NCBI GenBank assembly: GCA_019915135.1
Contig: JAHLMK010000013.1
Span: forward strand, 682,001 to 746,000
From: Strobilurus pachycystidiatus
Lineage: Eukaryota; Basidiomycota; Agaricomycetes; Agaricales; Physalacriaceae
Reading direction: 5' to 3'
Length of the DNA: 64,000 bases
This document shows, one piece after another, positions 10,710 to 22,077 of the stretch; positions within the stretch are counted from its first letter, which is position 1, and every line of letters starts with the position of its first letter. Under the pieces are notes generated by a model. The model had not been told where the DNA came from. It was given only the letters and a program-made list of their open reading frames with translations, and made no database searches. The position numbers and the translations under genes were made by a program.

Positions 10710-12433
10710 ATGCCTGTCGGCCCCGCCATGATGGACAACCCCCAGCACTACCAACCATTGTCGCATGCGCTGCGCCTACCGGTGGGTGGTGCTAGTGGTA
10801 CCGTCTCGCCCTCGCACACATATCTTCAGAGGCCGGCCCGCCACGAGGAGGAGGAGGACGAAGACGAAGACGAAGACGTCGTCGAGCAACAGCTCAATCG
10901 GGATCAAACCAGTGGTCCGTCAAGTCCGATCGGCAAAAGGTCTGTTCTCGCTGGAGTTATCTCACTTTCCACTCCCTTATTCCCATTCGCAGCACCGCCG
11001 ACGACCAGCCTATCATTCACCAGTATGAGCCAGAGCAGAAACGCCGCCCAGGTCGACCCAGAGGATCCAAGAACAAACGACGCGAGTCACAGCCTCCCCC
11101 AACATCTTCCAAGCCTGCTCCTTCTGCATACCCGCCACCCCCGCCTTCTGCTACGCGCGGTGTTGATGCCCAGAACCAGCAATTCCAACAATACTACGAG
11201 TTTCAGTGGAGAGTGCTGAATCTCTGCGCCGAATTCTACAGCGCTGCAGAAGAACTCGTGAAAGGCGCCAATCCTCTGGTGATAGCCCAGTGCTACTCTG
11301 CCGTTGAAAGCAAGGTTGACCCTCTAGTGATGCTCAATGAAGCAAAACGTGTATGCGACACTCTTGTAAGCGTCTTCATTGTAGCCTTCCTCTCACAGAA
11401 GCCAATAACCCAACAACCTAGATCGCAAATCCCTCTCGTTTGATAACGACGCCACCTCCACCCATGTATCCTGTGGTTCCCGCCCTCTACCAACCTTCCG
11501 GGTCTGCCCCTCCACCGCCTCCCCCTCCGCCTCCTTCGACCTCTGCTCCTCCGACCATCATCAATCAGCCGCAGTCTTTTGTAGTGCCAATGGGTCCGAG
11601 TCAGTATCCCATGTATCCCCCATACCAGCCGGCTCCCTACTATCATTACCCTCCCTATCCGCCTCCTCCTCCCGGAGCGTACTACAGTACACCGCCAGTG
11701 CAAGCGCCAGCACCAGCGCCGCCATCCACCACGGCCCCAACGCCACAGCCACAGCCGCAGCCGACACCTACACCGGCTCCTCCTCCCACCACCACTATTT
11801 CCGGTGTTGCTGGAAACCAAGGAGCATGGTCGGATACCGAGACAGACCGTCTGAAGCATCTGGTCGAGGAGAGCAAATCTAACAACGCCTCTGGAGAACT
11901 TAATTGGGACTGGGTAGTGACACAATTCGGCAATGACAGAACCAGGTATAGCTCTCTTCTTCATTGCCAGTTGTTCTCCGAACTCACGGCTTTTCTTCAG
12001 ACACCAGATTCTCATCAAGGCTACACAGCTGGGACTCAAGGAGAGTTCAACTCGAGCTGCGCCCAGTCGAGGAGTCAAGCGACGACGAGACGGAGATGGC
12101 ACCGCCACTCCCCCTCCACCTCCCTCCACTGCATCTCCTCCCATCTCAAGTGCGAATACCAACACGACGCCCACGGAGAGCCAAGGTCCCGCGACGCCCG
12201 TTGCTTCGCCTACCATACAGAAGCCCGCTCATCCCAAGCCCAACTTACCTTGGCCTATGCCTACAGTCGCGGTGAACACAGCATCGCCCGTATTGACTGC
12301 ATCGTCTTCAGACCGAAACAGCTACTACCGTCCTCGCCCGAGTGGCACTGAATCGTCGAAGCCAATCATGGGGCCCGCCCACCACCAATTCATGTTCCAC
12401 CCGAGTTCCAACGGCGTTTCTACGGGCAAGTGA
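10710..12433 (+). CDS. AT-hook and Myb/SANT-like DNA-binding protein
   Basis: Exons 10710-10939, 10993-11365, 11422-11945 and 12001-12433 encode about 519 aa in phase. The order is an acidic run (EEEEDEDEDED), an AT-hook (KRRPGRPRGSKNKRR) near residue 95, a helical region (QWRVLNLCAEFYSAAEELV), a long Pro/Tyr/Gln-rich linker with polyproline runs, then a Myb/SANT-like segment beginning GAWSDTETDRLKHLVEE and continuing NWDWVVTQF, followed by a basic KRRR patch and a disordered tail. It probably acts in the nucleus as a transcription or chromatin factor that binds AT-rich DNA. In-frame ATGs exist at 10710 and 10728; the first is used. A 307-aa antisense frame is only a mirror of the proline codons. 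Confidence 0.8.
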
Positions 12434-13497
12434 CCAGATTCTGGCTTCCCGAGTACACCTATGCTGTTACGAATAGCCTTTATGCCATTGCCTGACGAGA
12501 TTTTTTGGACGCTTTCTGTTGCTGCATTCTTGACTCTTGATGCTATCGAAGTATGTATTAATCATGTTGCCCTTCGTACTCATACTCGCACCTGGTCCCT
12601 GGGATCTCAATCATCAATCTCATACTGTATACCTATCTCCGTCTTGCGCTGAATAGAGTGTATATCCCCTGCCTTAGGGCCTACTAACCTTCCGTAGGTG
12701 GTCTCTTTGAGCACTGAGCGCTCGGCGGAGCCTGTCCGTCCACCTGGATCTATAGCTAAGCTTACCTTCGAGCGCTCTGAGCCCTTAAGCTTCTCTGCAT
12801 AAGTCTGAATTATTCATCGAGCACCAAGGTACCGGTGGTCGACCGGTGGCATGCAGCTTTCCGCAGCGGTTGTTTGTATCCTTTACTGAGAGCAGGCAAG
12901 ACCACCATCATCATCCATCCCAGCGCCGAATGCTTGATGGTTCTTCGAATTTCATATCCCATTTATTCCGGCGAAGCGGTGGGCGCTGATTGAGTGTGAG
13001 CGCAAACTCATGCTTTGTCACACACACTCCCGTGTCCGAAGTCATGGCCTGTCTGATATGCGCCACGATATAAGACAGACCTATTCAAACGTGCATACTG
13101 ATGTTTCCTTGTAATACAGCCTTGTGAACACTGTCACATATGATCAATCCATACCAAATGCCGTCTATTGCCTGAAACGGGTGACGCGTCTTATTTCCTC
13201 CGATGGCCATTAGATTCCAATTTGCCCCTTATCTCAGTGCCCAAAACTAAGACCATCAACAACCGGCATGTCTCGTGTAAACAGCAGCAGCAGCAGCAGC
13301 AACCCCGGCCCTCTCGAGTCTAGAGGATGTGGTAGAAAAACGAGTATAAAGGCACAATCTTTCCCATCATGTTTTTTGCTCTCATCTCTGGACCTTCATC
13401 CCGGACCGAGGCCTTGCTTGGACTCCTACAGCCATGTCGACCAGAAATAACCCCTCCCAGTGCGCATCCTTCCTCCTTCCGCATCCCATCTCTGACT
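12434..13497. other. Intergenic region
   Basis: No supported gene. It contains two palindromic GAGCGCTC blocks about 50 bp apart (near 12720 and 12770) that could form a hairpin, and a CAG run near 13280. A frame open from 13369 would extend the next gene upstream, but it has no start context better than 13498. Confidence 0.45.
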
Positions 13498-14508
13498 ATG
13501 TCACCTATTTCGCGGTCTTCTTCTAGACAACCGTCCCAACGGCGCACTATACTGCAGCGCCTCTCCGGAAAGCTGGGCTCCCAATCCTCCGCCTCCTCAT
13601 CCCAAGAACGTCGAGATGCCGCATTGCGCGAGCGAGGCCTAACTCCGCCGAGCCGCGCCTCCACCTGGTCGCCCAATAGAAATGCGCATGCGACCGAATC
13701 ACCGGACTCAGGTCCTGTGTTCCATGATGTGAGCGCTGCTAAACGGCGTCGAGAAGACGCCCTTCGTGAGCGCGGACTGTTGCCGCCCCTTCCCTCTGGA
13801 TCCGCAGAAGCGACAGCGTCCGAGTCTGTGCTTCATCCCACATCATCATCAAAGCGGCGGCGGGATACCGACTTACGTGAGAGAGGCCTCCTTCCGCCGG
13901 AGATTCACCGGCATCTCGAAGAAGAACACGCAAAGCACGGCGGGGACTGGGATGCGACCGCGCTCGTTGACGAGATCCGCATTGAGAACAGTCTCACCGC
14001 CACCCGGCAGACGGCGGCTGAACGCGTCAAGGCGGACTGGGAGGCGCGACGGTCTTATGCGGTCCCAGAGCCGGCACCATATGGCGTCCTCAGGGAAGGT
14101 GCTGCGCGCCCGTTTTCGTGGCTGGAGCAACCGGGCAGGGTGCCATCCACTCCTGGCGTGAACGCTGCACGGACTCGGACTTTGAGCAATCCCGTCCCTC
14201 CAACTCCAACGGAGGACGCTCCCGAGTTCGTGTTTCCCATTGCGGCCTCGTCCAGCCTGCCGAATCCCAATCCGCCTAGAGTGTCTCCGCGCGATTTGCC
14301 ACCGCTCAACATCGATATGAATCCTTTCCCTCCTTTGACTCGTAGTCAATCGACGCCGAGTTCAGCCAGTTCAGCGCTCTCTGGCGAAACCCTCCATCTC
14401 AGACAGCCATTGGACCTTCGGCTTCATAGTCCCGCCACTATGGCTGTGGAAGTAAATAACATTCCTGATATGGAGAGTCGCAGGATAACCATGATGGCCT
14501 TCGTCTAA
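13498..14508 (+). CDS. Disordered protein with three LRERGL-P-P repeats
   Basis: A single exon gives 336 aa from the ATG at 13498; the frame stays open to 13369, so a longer form is possible. The N-terminus is Ser/Arg-rich. Three copies of a motif follow at roughly residues 37, 82 and 120: two or three Arg, a short spacer, then LRERGL followed by TPP or LPP. A short predicted helix rich in Glu/Lys (HRHLEEEHAKHGGDWDATAL) and a Pro/Ser-rich tail come next. The spacing suggests a repeated short linear motif that docks one partner several times. No catalytic domain is visible. The family is probably restricted to fungi, but I cannot verify that. Confidence 0.7.
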   Translation: MSPISRSSSRQPSQRRTILQRLSGKLGSQSSASSSQERRDAALRERGLTPPSRASTWSPNRNAHATESPDSGPVFHDVSAAKRRREDALRERGLLPPLPSGSAEATASESVLHPTSSSKRRRDTDLRERGLLPPEIHRHLEEEHAKHGGDWDATALVDEIRIENSLTATRQTAAERVKADWEARRSYAVPEPAPYGVLREGAARPFSWLEQPGRVPSTPGVNAARTRTLSNPVPPTPTEDAPEFVFPIAASSSLPNPNPPRVSPRDLPPLNIDMNPFPPLTRSQSTPSSASSALSGETLHLRQPLDLRLHSPATMAVEVNNIPDMESRRITMMAFV

Positions 14509-15117
14509 GCGCCAGGTTTCTCTTGATTTTGTGACTTTCTTGGTGTGTTGGTATTCGTGCTCATTTGCGTCTGGATGTCCTGTACGATATGTCCTGTTGT
14601 ATGTACGCAGACTCATATCCATCATTACCGTTACGCTATTATATGCGGCACTTATTGCGATGAGGTTCCTCTGTGATAGTCATTTCACAGCAGTGGAAAC
14701 GAGATAAGTGACTCTCAGTCCCTCGCAGCAAATTAGGGTGGACACGAATGAAGAAGAGTCCCAAATTGAGACTTGATCTCCAGGATTCGCGAACAAAGAC
14801 CATGAGCGAACTCGAGGATAGTGGTAGCAATAAACTTGTCGCTGCTAAGCACTGTTAACGTTGAACAGAGTGATATACAGGATCCTGTGTGCGTGTCCGG
14901 ACCATTTTCCATGACCGGCATCTACCGGTTCGCCAACCAAATACATCTTCACGAGAAAGTGCAACGTCTGGTCCAACAGAAGTGAGCAGGATGTATAGAC
15001 CGTTCTATATAAGGAAGCAAGAGCGCGATACGGATACCGGGCCGGTCTACTCCACGATGTTGTACGGAAAAGTAAAATTGATTCGCCTGCCTTACGCGCC
15101 TACGTCTTACCACCACC
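14509..15117. other. Intergenic region
   Basis: Holds the 3' end of the preceding gene and the promoter of the Mpv17-like gene. The frames here are short and overlap on both strands; none is supported. Confidence 0.5.
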
Positions 15118-15907
15118 ATGGCCAGCATGTTCCGTGCATACAAGTACGTTCTCTGGCCTACACTGCGCGCTTATATGGCTTAGGCGCCTTTCTCTCCTCA
15201 TCGTCGGCACCACTGACGCACCGCCCAGTGCGCTCCTCATCCGACGGCCATACATCACCCAATGCGCGACGGCGGCGGTGCTCTTTGGCAGTGGAGATGT
15301 GCTCGCCCAGCAGGCCATTGAGCGACGAGGCAGGAACCACGACGTGCGTGTCCTGTGCGGCTATCATACCTGGCAGCTCAGACTAATCATGATCATCTCG
15401 CAGCTATTGCGCACCCTGCGATTGTCATTCTACGGCGGCGCCATGTTTGGGCCCGCCATTACCGCCTGGTTCTCTTTCCTTGGCCGCCTGCGCTTCAAAT
15501 CCGAGGTCCGCGGCATCTTCTACCGTGTCTGGCTCGACCAGGCCCTGGTCACGCCGGTCATCGTCGGTTTCTTCTTCGCGAGTATGGCCACGCTCGAAGG
15601 CAAGCCATGGGAGGCCAAAGCGAGGGTGGAAGAGAAATATGCGCCAACACTTATTCGCAATTGGGGGGTGTTCATCCCCACCCAGCTTATCAACTTCTGG
15701 CTCGTCCCGCCACAGTGGCGATTCGGTGTTGTCGGTGTCGTCAGTTTGTTCTGGAGTGCGTCCATGAATCCCCTCATTTGCGTCTTCTGACCGTTCATTG
15801 CAGACACCTATCTCAGCGCCATCAACGCAAGCGAAAGCGCGGAGCCAGCCGACAAAGTCGTCGAGATTAAAGATACCGTCGAGAAGGAGATCAAACAGAT
15901 CGTCTAG
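15118..15907 (+). CDS. Mpv17/PMP22-family membrane protein
   Basis: Exons 15118-15143, 15229-15343, 15404-15755 and 15804-15907 encode about 198 aa, the normal family length. Landmarks are RRPYITQCATAAVLFGSGD, AQQAIERRG, FYGGAMFGPA, the DQALVTPV block and the C-terminal signature spanning NWGVFIPTQLINFWLVPP, then FWNTYLS. These match the Mpv17/PMP22 family of peroxisomal and inner mitochondrial membrane proteins with about four membrane segments, probably small channels linked to redox and metabolite homeostasis. The first exon is only 26 nt. The C-terminal tail is acidic and lysine-rich (residues about 180-198). The stop codon is 27 bp from that of the opposing DUF6593 gene. Confidence 0.9.
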
Positions 15908-15934
15908 GACTACACATACACCTACTTTATGTCT

Positions 15935-16495
15935 TCACTGTCGCCGCAACATCTCAACATACATGAAAGTTCCGATTATCACATCAAGGATCTCCGTCGC
16001 CTCTGGCTCGATCTCGAGATACGAAGTGTATTTTCCACGAAACAAGTCGCGGACTTGTCGATGATACACGACGACTGGAACGCCGTCCCCGACCAGCTAG
16101 GCATTGCGCGTCGAACTCGTGTCACACGCGAAGAAAGTAGAGCCACATACCAACACTCTCCTTGGACCCAGAATCCAAGTGTAGTCCTTCCCATCTGGAG
16201 CCGTGAAGGTGCGCCGCCTCTTCAACGCAGTTCCCGTCTTCCTCAAGAACTCCCTGGCCTCTACCTCTTCGCCTCCAAAGCGTATCATGCTAGGACCCTT
16301 GACCTGCCAGTCTATCGTTGCGAGATGCCCGAACTGCTGCTCGGACGCCTCTGACTGCCCTCCAGGTATCGCACAGGCAACGGTCGTAGATCCCGCCACT
16401 TTGCCGATCGTGTGCGCCTTGTACATGACGCGGCCTTCGGGCGTTGTGTACAGAGTGTTAATGGGTGAGTCGGATGAAGAGAGGATGAGCTTCAT
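15935..16495 (-). CDS. DUF6593-family protein
   Basis: Two exons on the minus strand, 16495-16151 and 16096-15935, encode about 168 aa. The pattern fits DUF6593 as I know it from basidiomycetes: an N-terminal beta-rich part with NTLYTTPEGRVMYK, a central TFTAPDGKDYTWILGP block, a VYHR...GKYTSYLEIEP segment and the C-terminal helix DVIIGTFMYVEMLRRQ. The function is unknown. The tubby-like beta architecture is an impression, not a demonstrated fold. The gene is convergent with the Mpv17 gene. Confidence 0.82.
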
Positions 16496-17562
16496 TGTGG
16501 GGGTACGGAAACGGAATGGATTCAATTGAACAGTGTCAACGTCTATATAGCTGAATCGAAATGATATGAATCTTCTTTCTGTCAAATCATGCACATTCCT
16601 CTGATTTGGAACTACAAGTACAAGCCTACAAGGTCAGGAGGGTGACGCATGGAACTAGCTCGGAAGGCCACGAGAAAGAGTGAACAAAAGTACCTAGCTA
16701 GGTCCTACTACCCGTAATCCTTGGGACCTGGGGCCTGGGCAATGGGTGCTACTAGTAAATACATAGGTAGTATTGCGAAAAGTTTAAAGAAGTTAGAAGT
16801 TAGAACTTAAAAGGCAAAAATAAAACTAACAAGTCAAAAAATCAACCATGCTGATAATCCCAGAGCGAGCTGGATGCTGAAAAATTGGTAATGGCGACGT
16901 ACGCAGGCAATACCCACGGAATCCCCTAGTAAAAGGCGAGGGGATTGTTTGTTTGAGCATTGCCTATCGCTATCATTCAAGCAAGGCAAGTCGACATCAG
17001 ATATTTTGTATTACATTCAACTGACAGAGTGTGCTCACGTGCCCTACTACAATCTAATCTCACCTGAACTTCCAAATCAGAGTCAGAACCGAACCAACAC
17101 AAGTCCAGGTTATACCGACTATCCCACATTCTTCATGGCCTTACAGCCTCACAGACGATGTCCTCCGCACGCTTCCATGTCCGGATACTGCCTGAAGCCA
17201 ACGCGTAAACGGTACGTGATAGTAGCTATCCAGGCCTATCCAGCAGAGAGTCCTGTGATCATCACCGTATCCAGGAGAGTCTTGAGATCATCTTCACCCC
17301 TGCGCCTGAAAGGGGTCAACAATTTGCAAGCAAAGACTTTCGGAGGCTGCTCGACCGGAGTCTGGGTAAATGGGCGTAACAAGCGTTCAGCACAAACATG
17401 ATGGCCGAGACTTGACCTTGATACTCATCCCCACACCCCCGGGATCGTAACTTGCGCAGAGGTATGCGACGTGGCTGAAAAGGCTCTCTCTTCGCATCGC
17501 CAAGGCAGACCTTCGCCAAACCTATGCTAGCCGGCATCGATCATCGAAACATTGGCGGTAGT

Positions 17563-17723
17563 CGCCGTCGAGAGCCTTCTTTGAAATTGTGGCATGCGTA
17601 TATCAGTTTTGGTTAGTCTGTTCCACGTTTCTGGCATTCGCATCGTCAAATTGACGGCCGACTCGCCAGCGAGAGCTTCTTTGTGGCACGCGATATCAGT
17701 TCAGATTAGTCTGTTACACGTTT
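17563..17723 (+). repeat. Imperfect direct repeat (2 copies, about 65 bp) upstream of GH71
   Basis: Copy 1 (17563-17630) and copy 2 (17664-17723) share, in order, CGAGAGC.TTCTTTG, GTGGCA.GCG, ATATCAGTT and TTAGTCTGTT.CACGTTT. The repeat ends about 140 bp before the GH71 start codon, so each copy may carry an activator or repressor site. Confidence 0.7.
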
Positions 17724-17815
17724 GAAGTCCACGAAGTCTTGGACCCACGTTGTGGGTTGAGTGATGCGCGATGTGATGCCATCTTCTAATCTTCTTCCTC
17801 TCAACCCTTCGAGAC

Positions 17816-17821
17816 TATAAA
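17816..17821 (+). promoter_or_regulatory. TATA box of the GH71 gene
   Basis: TATAAA, 43 bp before the ATG at 17864 and just downstream of a pyrimidine-rich tract. Confidence 0.65.
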
Positions 17822-17863
17822 GCTGCTGCAAGCGCCGCTTGCATCAACATCACGGTGGCAGCT

Positions 17864-19488
17864 ATGTTTTCCGCATACTACTTCATCACCGTGTTGTCGC
17901 TATGGATGGCGGCTCTTGTACAGCCGTCTCAAGCCGCTCTCAAGGGAGTGTTCGCGCACTACATGGTATGCAGACCTTCCGTTCTGTTTTGCTTTTACTC
18001 ACTACACTCCTGGCAGGTTGGCGGATTGACCAGTACTGAAGCGACCACGGACGTCAAGCAAGCAAAAGCTCTGGGTATCGACGCCTTCGCTCTGAACATC
18101 CAAAACGTGGATGCTTCATGGTCAACGAACGCAGTTTCTCTCCTCTTTGCCGCCGCCGAGTCTGAGGGTTTCAAGCTCTTCTTCTCCTTCGACATGGCCG
18201 TGAAAAGTTCCGTCTCGTATTACCTCCCAATCTTCCGCAAATACTATACCTCGAGCGCTTACTACAAGCACAATAACCTCCCCTTCCTGAGCACCTTCAA
18301 CGGCGCCACCCTTACCTTTGGAAGCTCGACACCAAATGCTGGATGGCAGTCACAGCTCCGCGATGCTTTGAGCGCTTCAGGGATCTCAGTGTACTTCCTT
18401 CCCGCCTTTGGAGATGCCCCACATGGACCGACGGACTTCTTCAGTACCTATCCGGTGGGTGATATTGCCTTTTCCCTGTCATCTGACGAAGTTGTTGAAC
18501 GGTCTACGTATAGGTGGTGGATGGTGTTTTCAGCTGGGACAGTTCCTGGCCCTGGGAGGCCGACGGCCTGGTTAATGTCTCCTCTACCGTGGACGCAAAG
18601 TATCGTAGCGGCGCGACTAGTGCAGGAAAGACTTTCATGATGGGTCAGTCATCGTCACCGAACGCATTGTAGCCTTCTTCAACTTTCAACAGGCCTTTCA
18701 TCCATTCAATTCAAACACCTCGATAGCAGCCAGAACTGGTACCGGAAGGGCGAATTGAGTTAGTGATTTGTTACCTATATTTCCTCCTTCGGCAAAGCTC
18801 TGAACATGCTTCGCATTCACCTATAGATATGGGACTCAGACTCGGTCAGATCCTCAGTCTGAAACCGGACTTTGTCGAGATCATCACCTGGAATGATGTG
18901 GGTCGCCCGCTTCTTGCTACATTCGAATATTGACCAACCTCGGCATCTTAGGGTGGCGAGTCTCACTACATCGGGAACGTCTGGCCAGAAAGTATCGCGG
19001 GCTCTCTGATCAACACATACACCGACGGCTACGACCACTCGGCCTGGCAAACCCTCCTGGGACCCTTCATCAAGGCGTTCAAGGCAGGAACGACCGACCT
19101 TACGACGCTGACGCCAACAACCGGATCCGTCAGTGGTGCGTTCTGGTACAGGCCTCTGCTGGCCTCGGGATCGTGCAGCAGCGATTCTCTTGGGAAGCCC
19201 GTTGGTTGGAAGAACGCTCAGGACTCGGTCAATATCGCGCTCTATATGGCATCAGCCGGTAATGCTGTGACGGTTTACAGCGGGAACAAGCAGATTGCGT
19301 TGTACAATGGGTTGGCGAAGGGATTGGTTACTTTGCAAGTGCCAGGGCTGGTTGCTGGCGCCGTCAGCATTAATGTGTGGAACAGTGCAGGTACACTTAT
19401 AACGTACTCGGCGTCTAGCAAGGACGTGGTCGCCAGTACGTCTGGTATCTGCAACTACAATTATCAGGTAGTGAAGGTGGCTGCTTGA
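17864..19488 (+). CDS. Glycoside hydrolase family 71 alpha-1,3-glucanase (mutanase)
   Basis: Six exons (17864-17965, 18017-18454, 18514-18643, 18693-18758, 18827-18897, 18952-19488) encode about 447 aa in phase, close to usual GH71 length. A signal peptide (MFSAYYFITVLSLWMAAL...A) precedes VFAHYMVGGLTS. The GH71 core has GIDAFALNIQ, FKLFFSFDMA, LPFLSTFNG, SWDSSWPWE and ITWNDGGESHYIG; the acidic residues in the last blocks are candidates for catalysis. The family hydrolyses alpha-1,3-glucan, a fungal wall and mycelial storage polymer, so both self-wall remodelling and mycoparasitism are plausible. The C-terminal beta-rich region looks complete. It converges on the AA9 gene. Confidence 0.93.
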
Positions 19489-19599
19489 CCTTATGTGTAA
19501 TCATCTGATAAAGATTGCAATTCAAACTATCGATACGTATCACGCAGACAAGACATCGTGACTAGGAAGGACTGGATCTTCGTGTACTCGAAGTGACAA

Positions 19600-20878
19600 T
19601 TAGTTTCCGGTCCAGACAGCTAGATGACGGCGTTAGTATCTGATGACGGGTCTAGGGCATTGTACTCACCAGGTCCGGGAATCTGTCGAGGGAGAGGCAC
19701 GTATTCATATCAGAGGTCGGAAATGACTGAAAGAGGACTTACCGGGTAGACCGTGGTTGTCTGTGCTTCAGTGCTGTAGATATTGATGTTCACACCAGGA
19801 GTTGACATGGTGTATGCGCCTAATGCACGAATAAGTTTATTGAACGAATCAAGTTGCAGGCCCAAGAAACGCGCATACCTGGGAAAGACACCAAGTACGA
19901 GCTGGATGGTGTCTGGGTTCCGCTACCGGTCACAATCAACTGACCGCCTGAGCATAGCCATATCAGTAAAAGCTTGAAAGCAGAAGCAGAAGTGTGGCCA
20001 CTAACATTCTGGGTAGAACTGCGGCGTGTTCGCTTGGTGGAGCGCTAAAAGCTCGTGCTGTCGACAATCAATTAAGACATCTCCTTCTCTCCAGGTCTAG
20101 GACTCACTCTGATCAGATACTGTCCCGGGGCAAGAACGGAGGGAATGACGGCGTCCCATTTGAGCGTATCCATTACCTGGCCGAGCGCCCAAGTACCGTT
20201 GTACTCCGTTCCGGAGAGGAGACCACCATGCGAGATCTTGAACCACTGGAGACTGGCGCTGTTCACCGAGGAGCAGGACGATCCACAGGCTGCCAGGTAG
20301 ACCAAGACGGCGCCTTGGGCGTGGGTCCATTGACTGTGATGGGACATTTCAGTGACCGTCAGAATTCTGTAGCATCAAGTTTTGATCTGGGTACTTACGA
20401 CCAATGCGCTGTTATGGTTGAGCCTGCGGCGACTGTAGCCGAGAGCTGGCCATCGGAAGCTTGTCCGTTATCGTTGCAGTGAATTGTCTGAAAAACATGA
20501 GCAATGGCCGAGTCTTGCGCGGGGAGACTCACCGATGCAGTAGGGTCCAGAATGCTGCAAATATTGAGTACATTGAGACTTGGGAGCCGTCAGTAATACA
20601 CTCACGGATCGTAACTGCCTATCAGACCTCGTTAGTATGCTGGGCGTTTTGTTCGTACGACGACTTACTGTAGGGCCTTTCGATGGAGGATTGTCCAGTG
20701 GCTGAGTTGTACGGCTGCCAGCCCGCGTACGTAGTGCCTAGGTCGGACGTTCATCAGGGTCTTCTCAGGTCCAGATGGTCAGTATGAACATACCTGAAAT
20801 GGTGTACGAAGTTACGCCACCATGAGCCAAGGCGCCAGTGGCAAAGAGAGCAGGAATCAAAGAGGTCAGGATGAACAT
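19600..20878 (-). CDS. AA9 lytic polysaccharide monooxygenase
   Basis: Eleven exons join in phase (minus strand): 20878-20794, 20737-20669, 20618-20606, 20554-20533, 20487-20399, 20333-20108, 20057-20006, 19947-19879, 19819-19743, 19682-19670 and 19619-19600, giving 244 aa. A signal peptide of 18 residues ends at ALA, leaving His19 as the mature N-terminal copper-binding His. The second brace His is in ITAHWSQW. The axial Tyr and nearby Gln are in TPQFYPECGQL. AA9 enzymes cleave cellulose, and some cleave xyloglucan, oxidatively. There is no C-terminal CBM1; the protein ends soon after a short Pro-rich linker. Two internal exons are only 13 nt. Confidence 0.94.
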
Positions 20879-21365
20879 ATTGATACAGGTTCCTACAGAC
20901 TATTGAACCGGGGAACATTGCCTTTATATCCATCTATGGACCCCATTTCGGAATGTCATGGGCGAGATGGGACTCGCAGAAGGAACTTCTTCGGCGAGGA
21001 CTGAACAAAACGGAACAAAGCGCCAAGGCAACGCCAAGGGATATCAAGTTGTTTCGGGGATTTCTTGTCAGCATTCAATTGAATACAACGCATTAGATAA
21101 GGCTCTCGCGGAGAATTAGGCTCCTGCTTGAGAGACGTCTCGCAAACCACGAAGATTTGTGGTTGAAATTTCGAGTGATAGGTGTTACCAAAATAACAGA
21201 GGGTTGTTCCGAATGAGATCAGGCTGGGTAGACGGGGAGGACAAGGGAAGAGGACGTATGCGGCTCCGGTTTTCAACCGACAGCGGACCGAACCTCATGG
21301 AAGAAGGCCAGTTCACAAATTAGCATATGTCATTGGTGCTACTTTGAAGACATCAACATGACCAC
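20879..21365. other. Intergenic region, AA9 promoter side
   Basis: Holds the AA9 promoter and, at its right, the 3' end of the beta-barrel gene. Nothing else supported. Confidence 0.5.
20923..20928 (-). promoter_or_regulatory. TATA box of the AA9 gene
   Basis: The minus strand reads GATATAAAGG, 45 bp upstream of the AA9 ATG at 20878. Confidence 0.65.
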
Positions 21366-22028
21366 TTAGAACCGTTCTCTAGTCTCAGTAGTAGCATTTG
21401 CGTCAGCATCCCCACTGCTTTCCCCGAGAAACTCCCAACGAAGATTATCAATCCTCCCAACACCAAGTGGTGCAAGCTTGCTGAAAGCGGTAGGTGTGAA
21501 ATCGATGTTGTACGTGTAGGGTTCTTGACAGTCGGGTACACTTGCACATCGGTCTGTTACGGCGACCGTGACTTCATTGGTTTGTTGTGTATTGGGATCG
21601 GTATCTAGAGACGCAGTAAATGGCGAGTGTAGATAGAAGGAAGCCAGAGAAAAGAGAATGTTCAACGCACACTTAGCGCGAAGTCGCCTGTTGCAGATGG
21701 GATTTTCATTCGGATCTGCGGTCGCACCTCTGTAATACATGCGTCCGAAATGGAAGAATGCGTGAACTGCGATTCGGATACGTACGGGTATGCGTCAAAA
21801 AGGACCATGGTGACTGCAGCAATCATGTCCTCGTCCGTGTTCGTGATTCCGCACGCGCCAAGAGACGCGTTGAACCATGTTCCTATGAGAATTAGCGCTA
21901 TACGTTGTGAAAAAGAGGAAGAAGTGTCTACCTTGACCAGTGTGCTCCCCTTCTATGGCGACCTGTCGCCTGAGAATTGGTGCAGCGAAGGAAAGCGAGA
22001 GAGAAAAGAAAGCGAGGAGAGCGAGCAT
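21366..22028 (-). CDS. Secreted RlpA-like double-psi beta-barrel (expansin/barwin-type) protein
   Basis: Exons (minus strand) 22028-21932, 21882-21786, 21729-21671 and 21604-21366 encode about 163 aa. A signal peptide (MLALLAFFSLSLSFAAP) is followed by a short spacer with a dibasic RR, then GTWFNASLGACGITNTDED, which is the start of the double-psi barrel. VTVAVTDRCASVPDC and the conserved Asp, then the IDFTPTAFSKLAPLGVGRI block close the domain. There is no carbohydrate-binding extension, so it is a barwin- or loosenin-like single-domain protein that may loosen polysaccharide networks. The C-terminal tail is Thr/Glu-rich. It lies next to AA9 and GH71. Confidence 0.88.
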
Positions 22029-22077
22029 GACAGGAAACCGCCTGCGGTAGTGGAATTGCAAAGCGGAACATACGCAA

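Larger units (their letters stand above)
16496..17863. other. Intergenic region with an imperfect direct repeat and the GH71 promoter
   Basis: AT-rich sequence at about 16730-16850 and no convincing gene; a 150-aa frame at 16949-17401 has unnatural composition. The promoter-proximal part contains a degenerate direct repeat (17563-17723) and a TATA box at 17816. Confidence 0.5.

Noticed and set aside
11293..12216. A 307-codon minus-strand open frame opposite the AT-hook/Myb gene
   Set aside because: Its Gly/Arg/Trp-rich composition is the mirror of proline-rich codons on the plus strand, and the plus strand has intact domains and matching splice phases.
16949..17401. A 150-codon plus-strand frame in the GH71 upstream region
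   Set aside because: Composition is not protein-like, there are no splice partners, and it lies in an AT-rich, repeat-bearing intergenic region.
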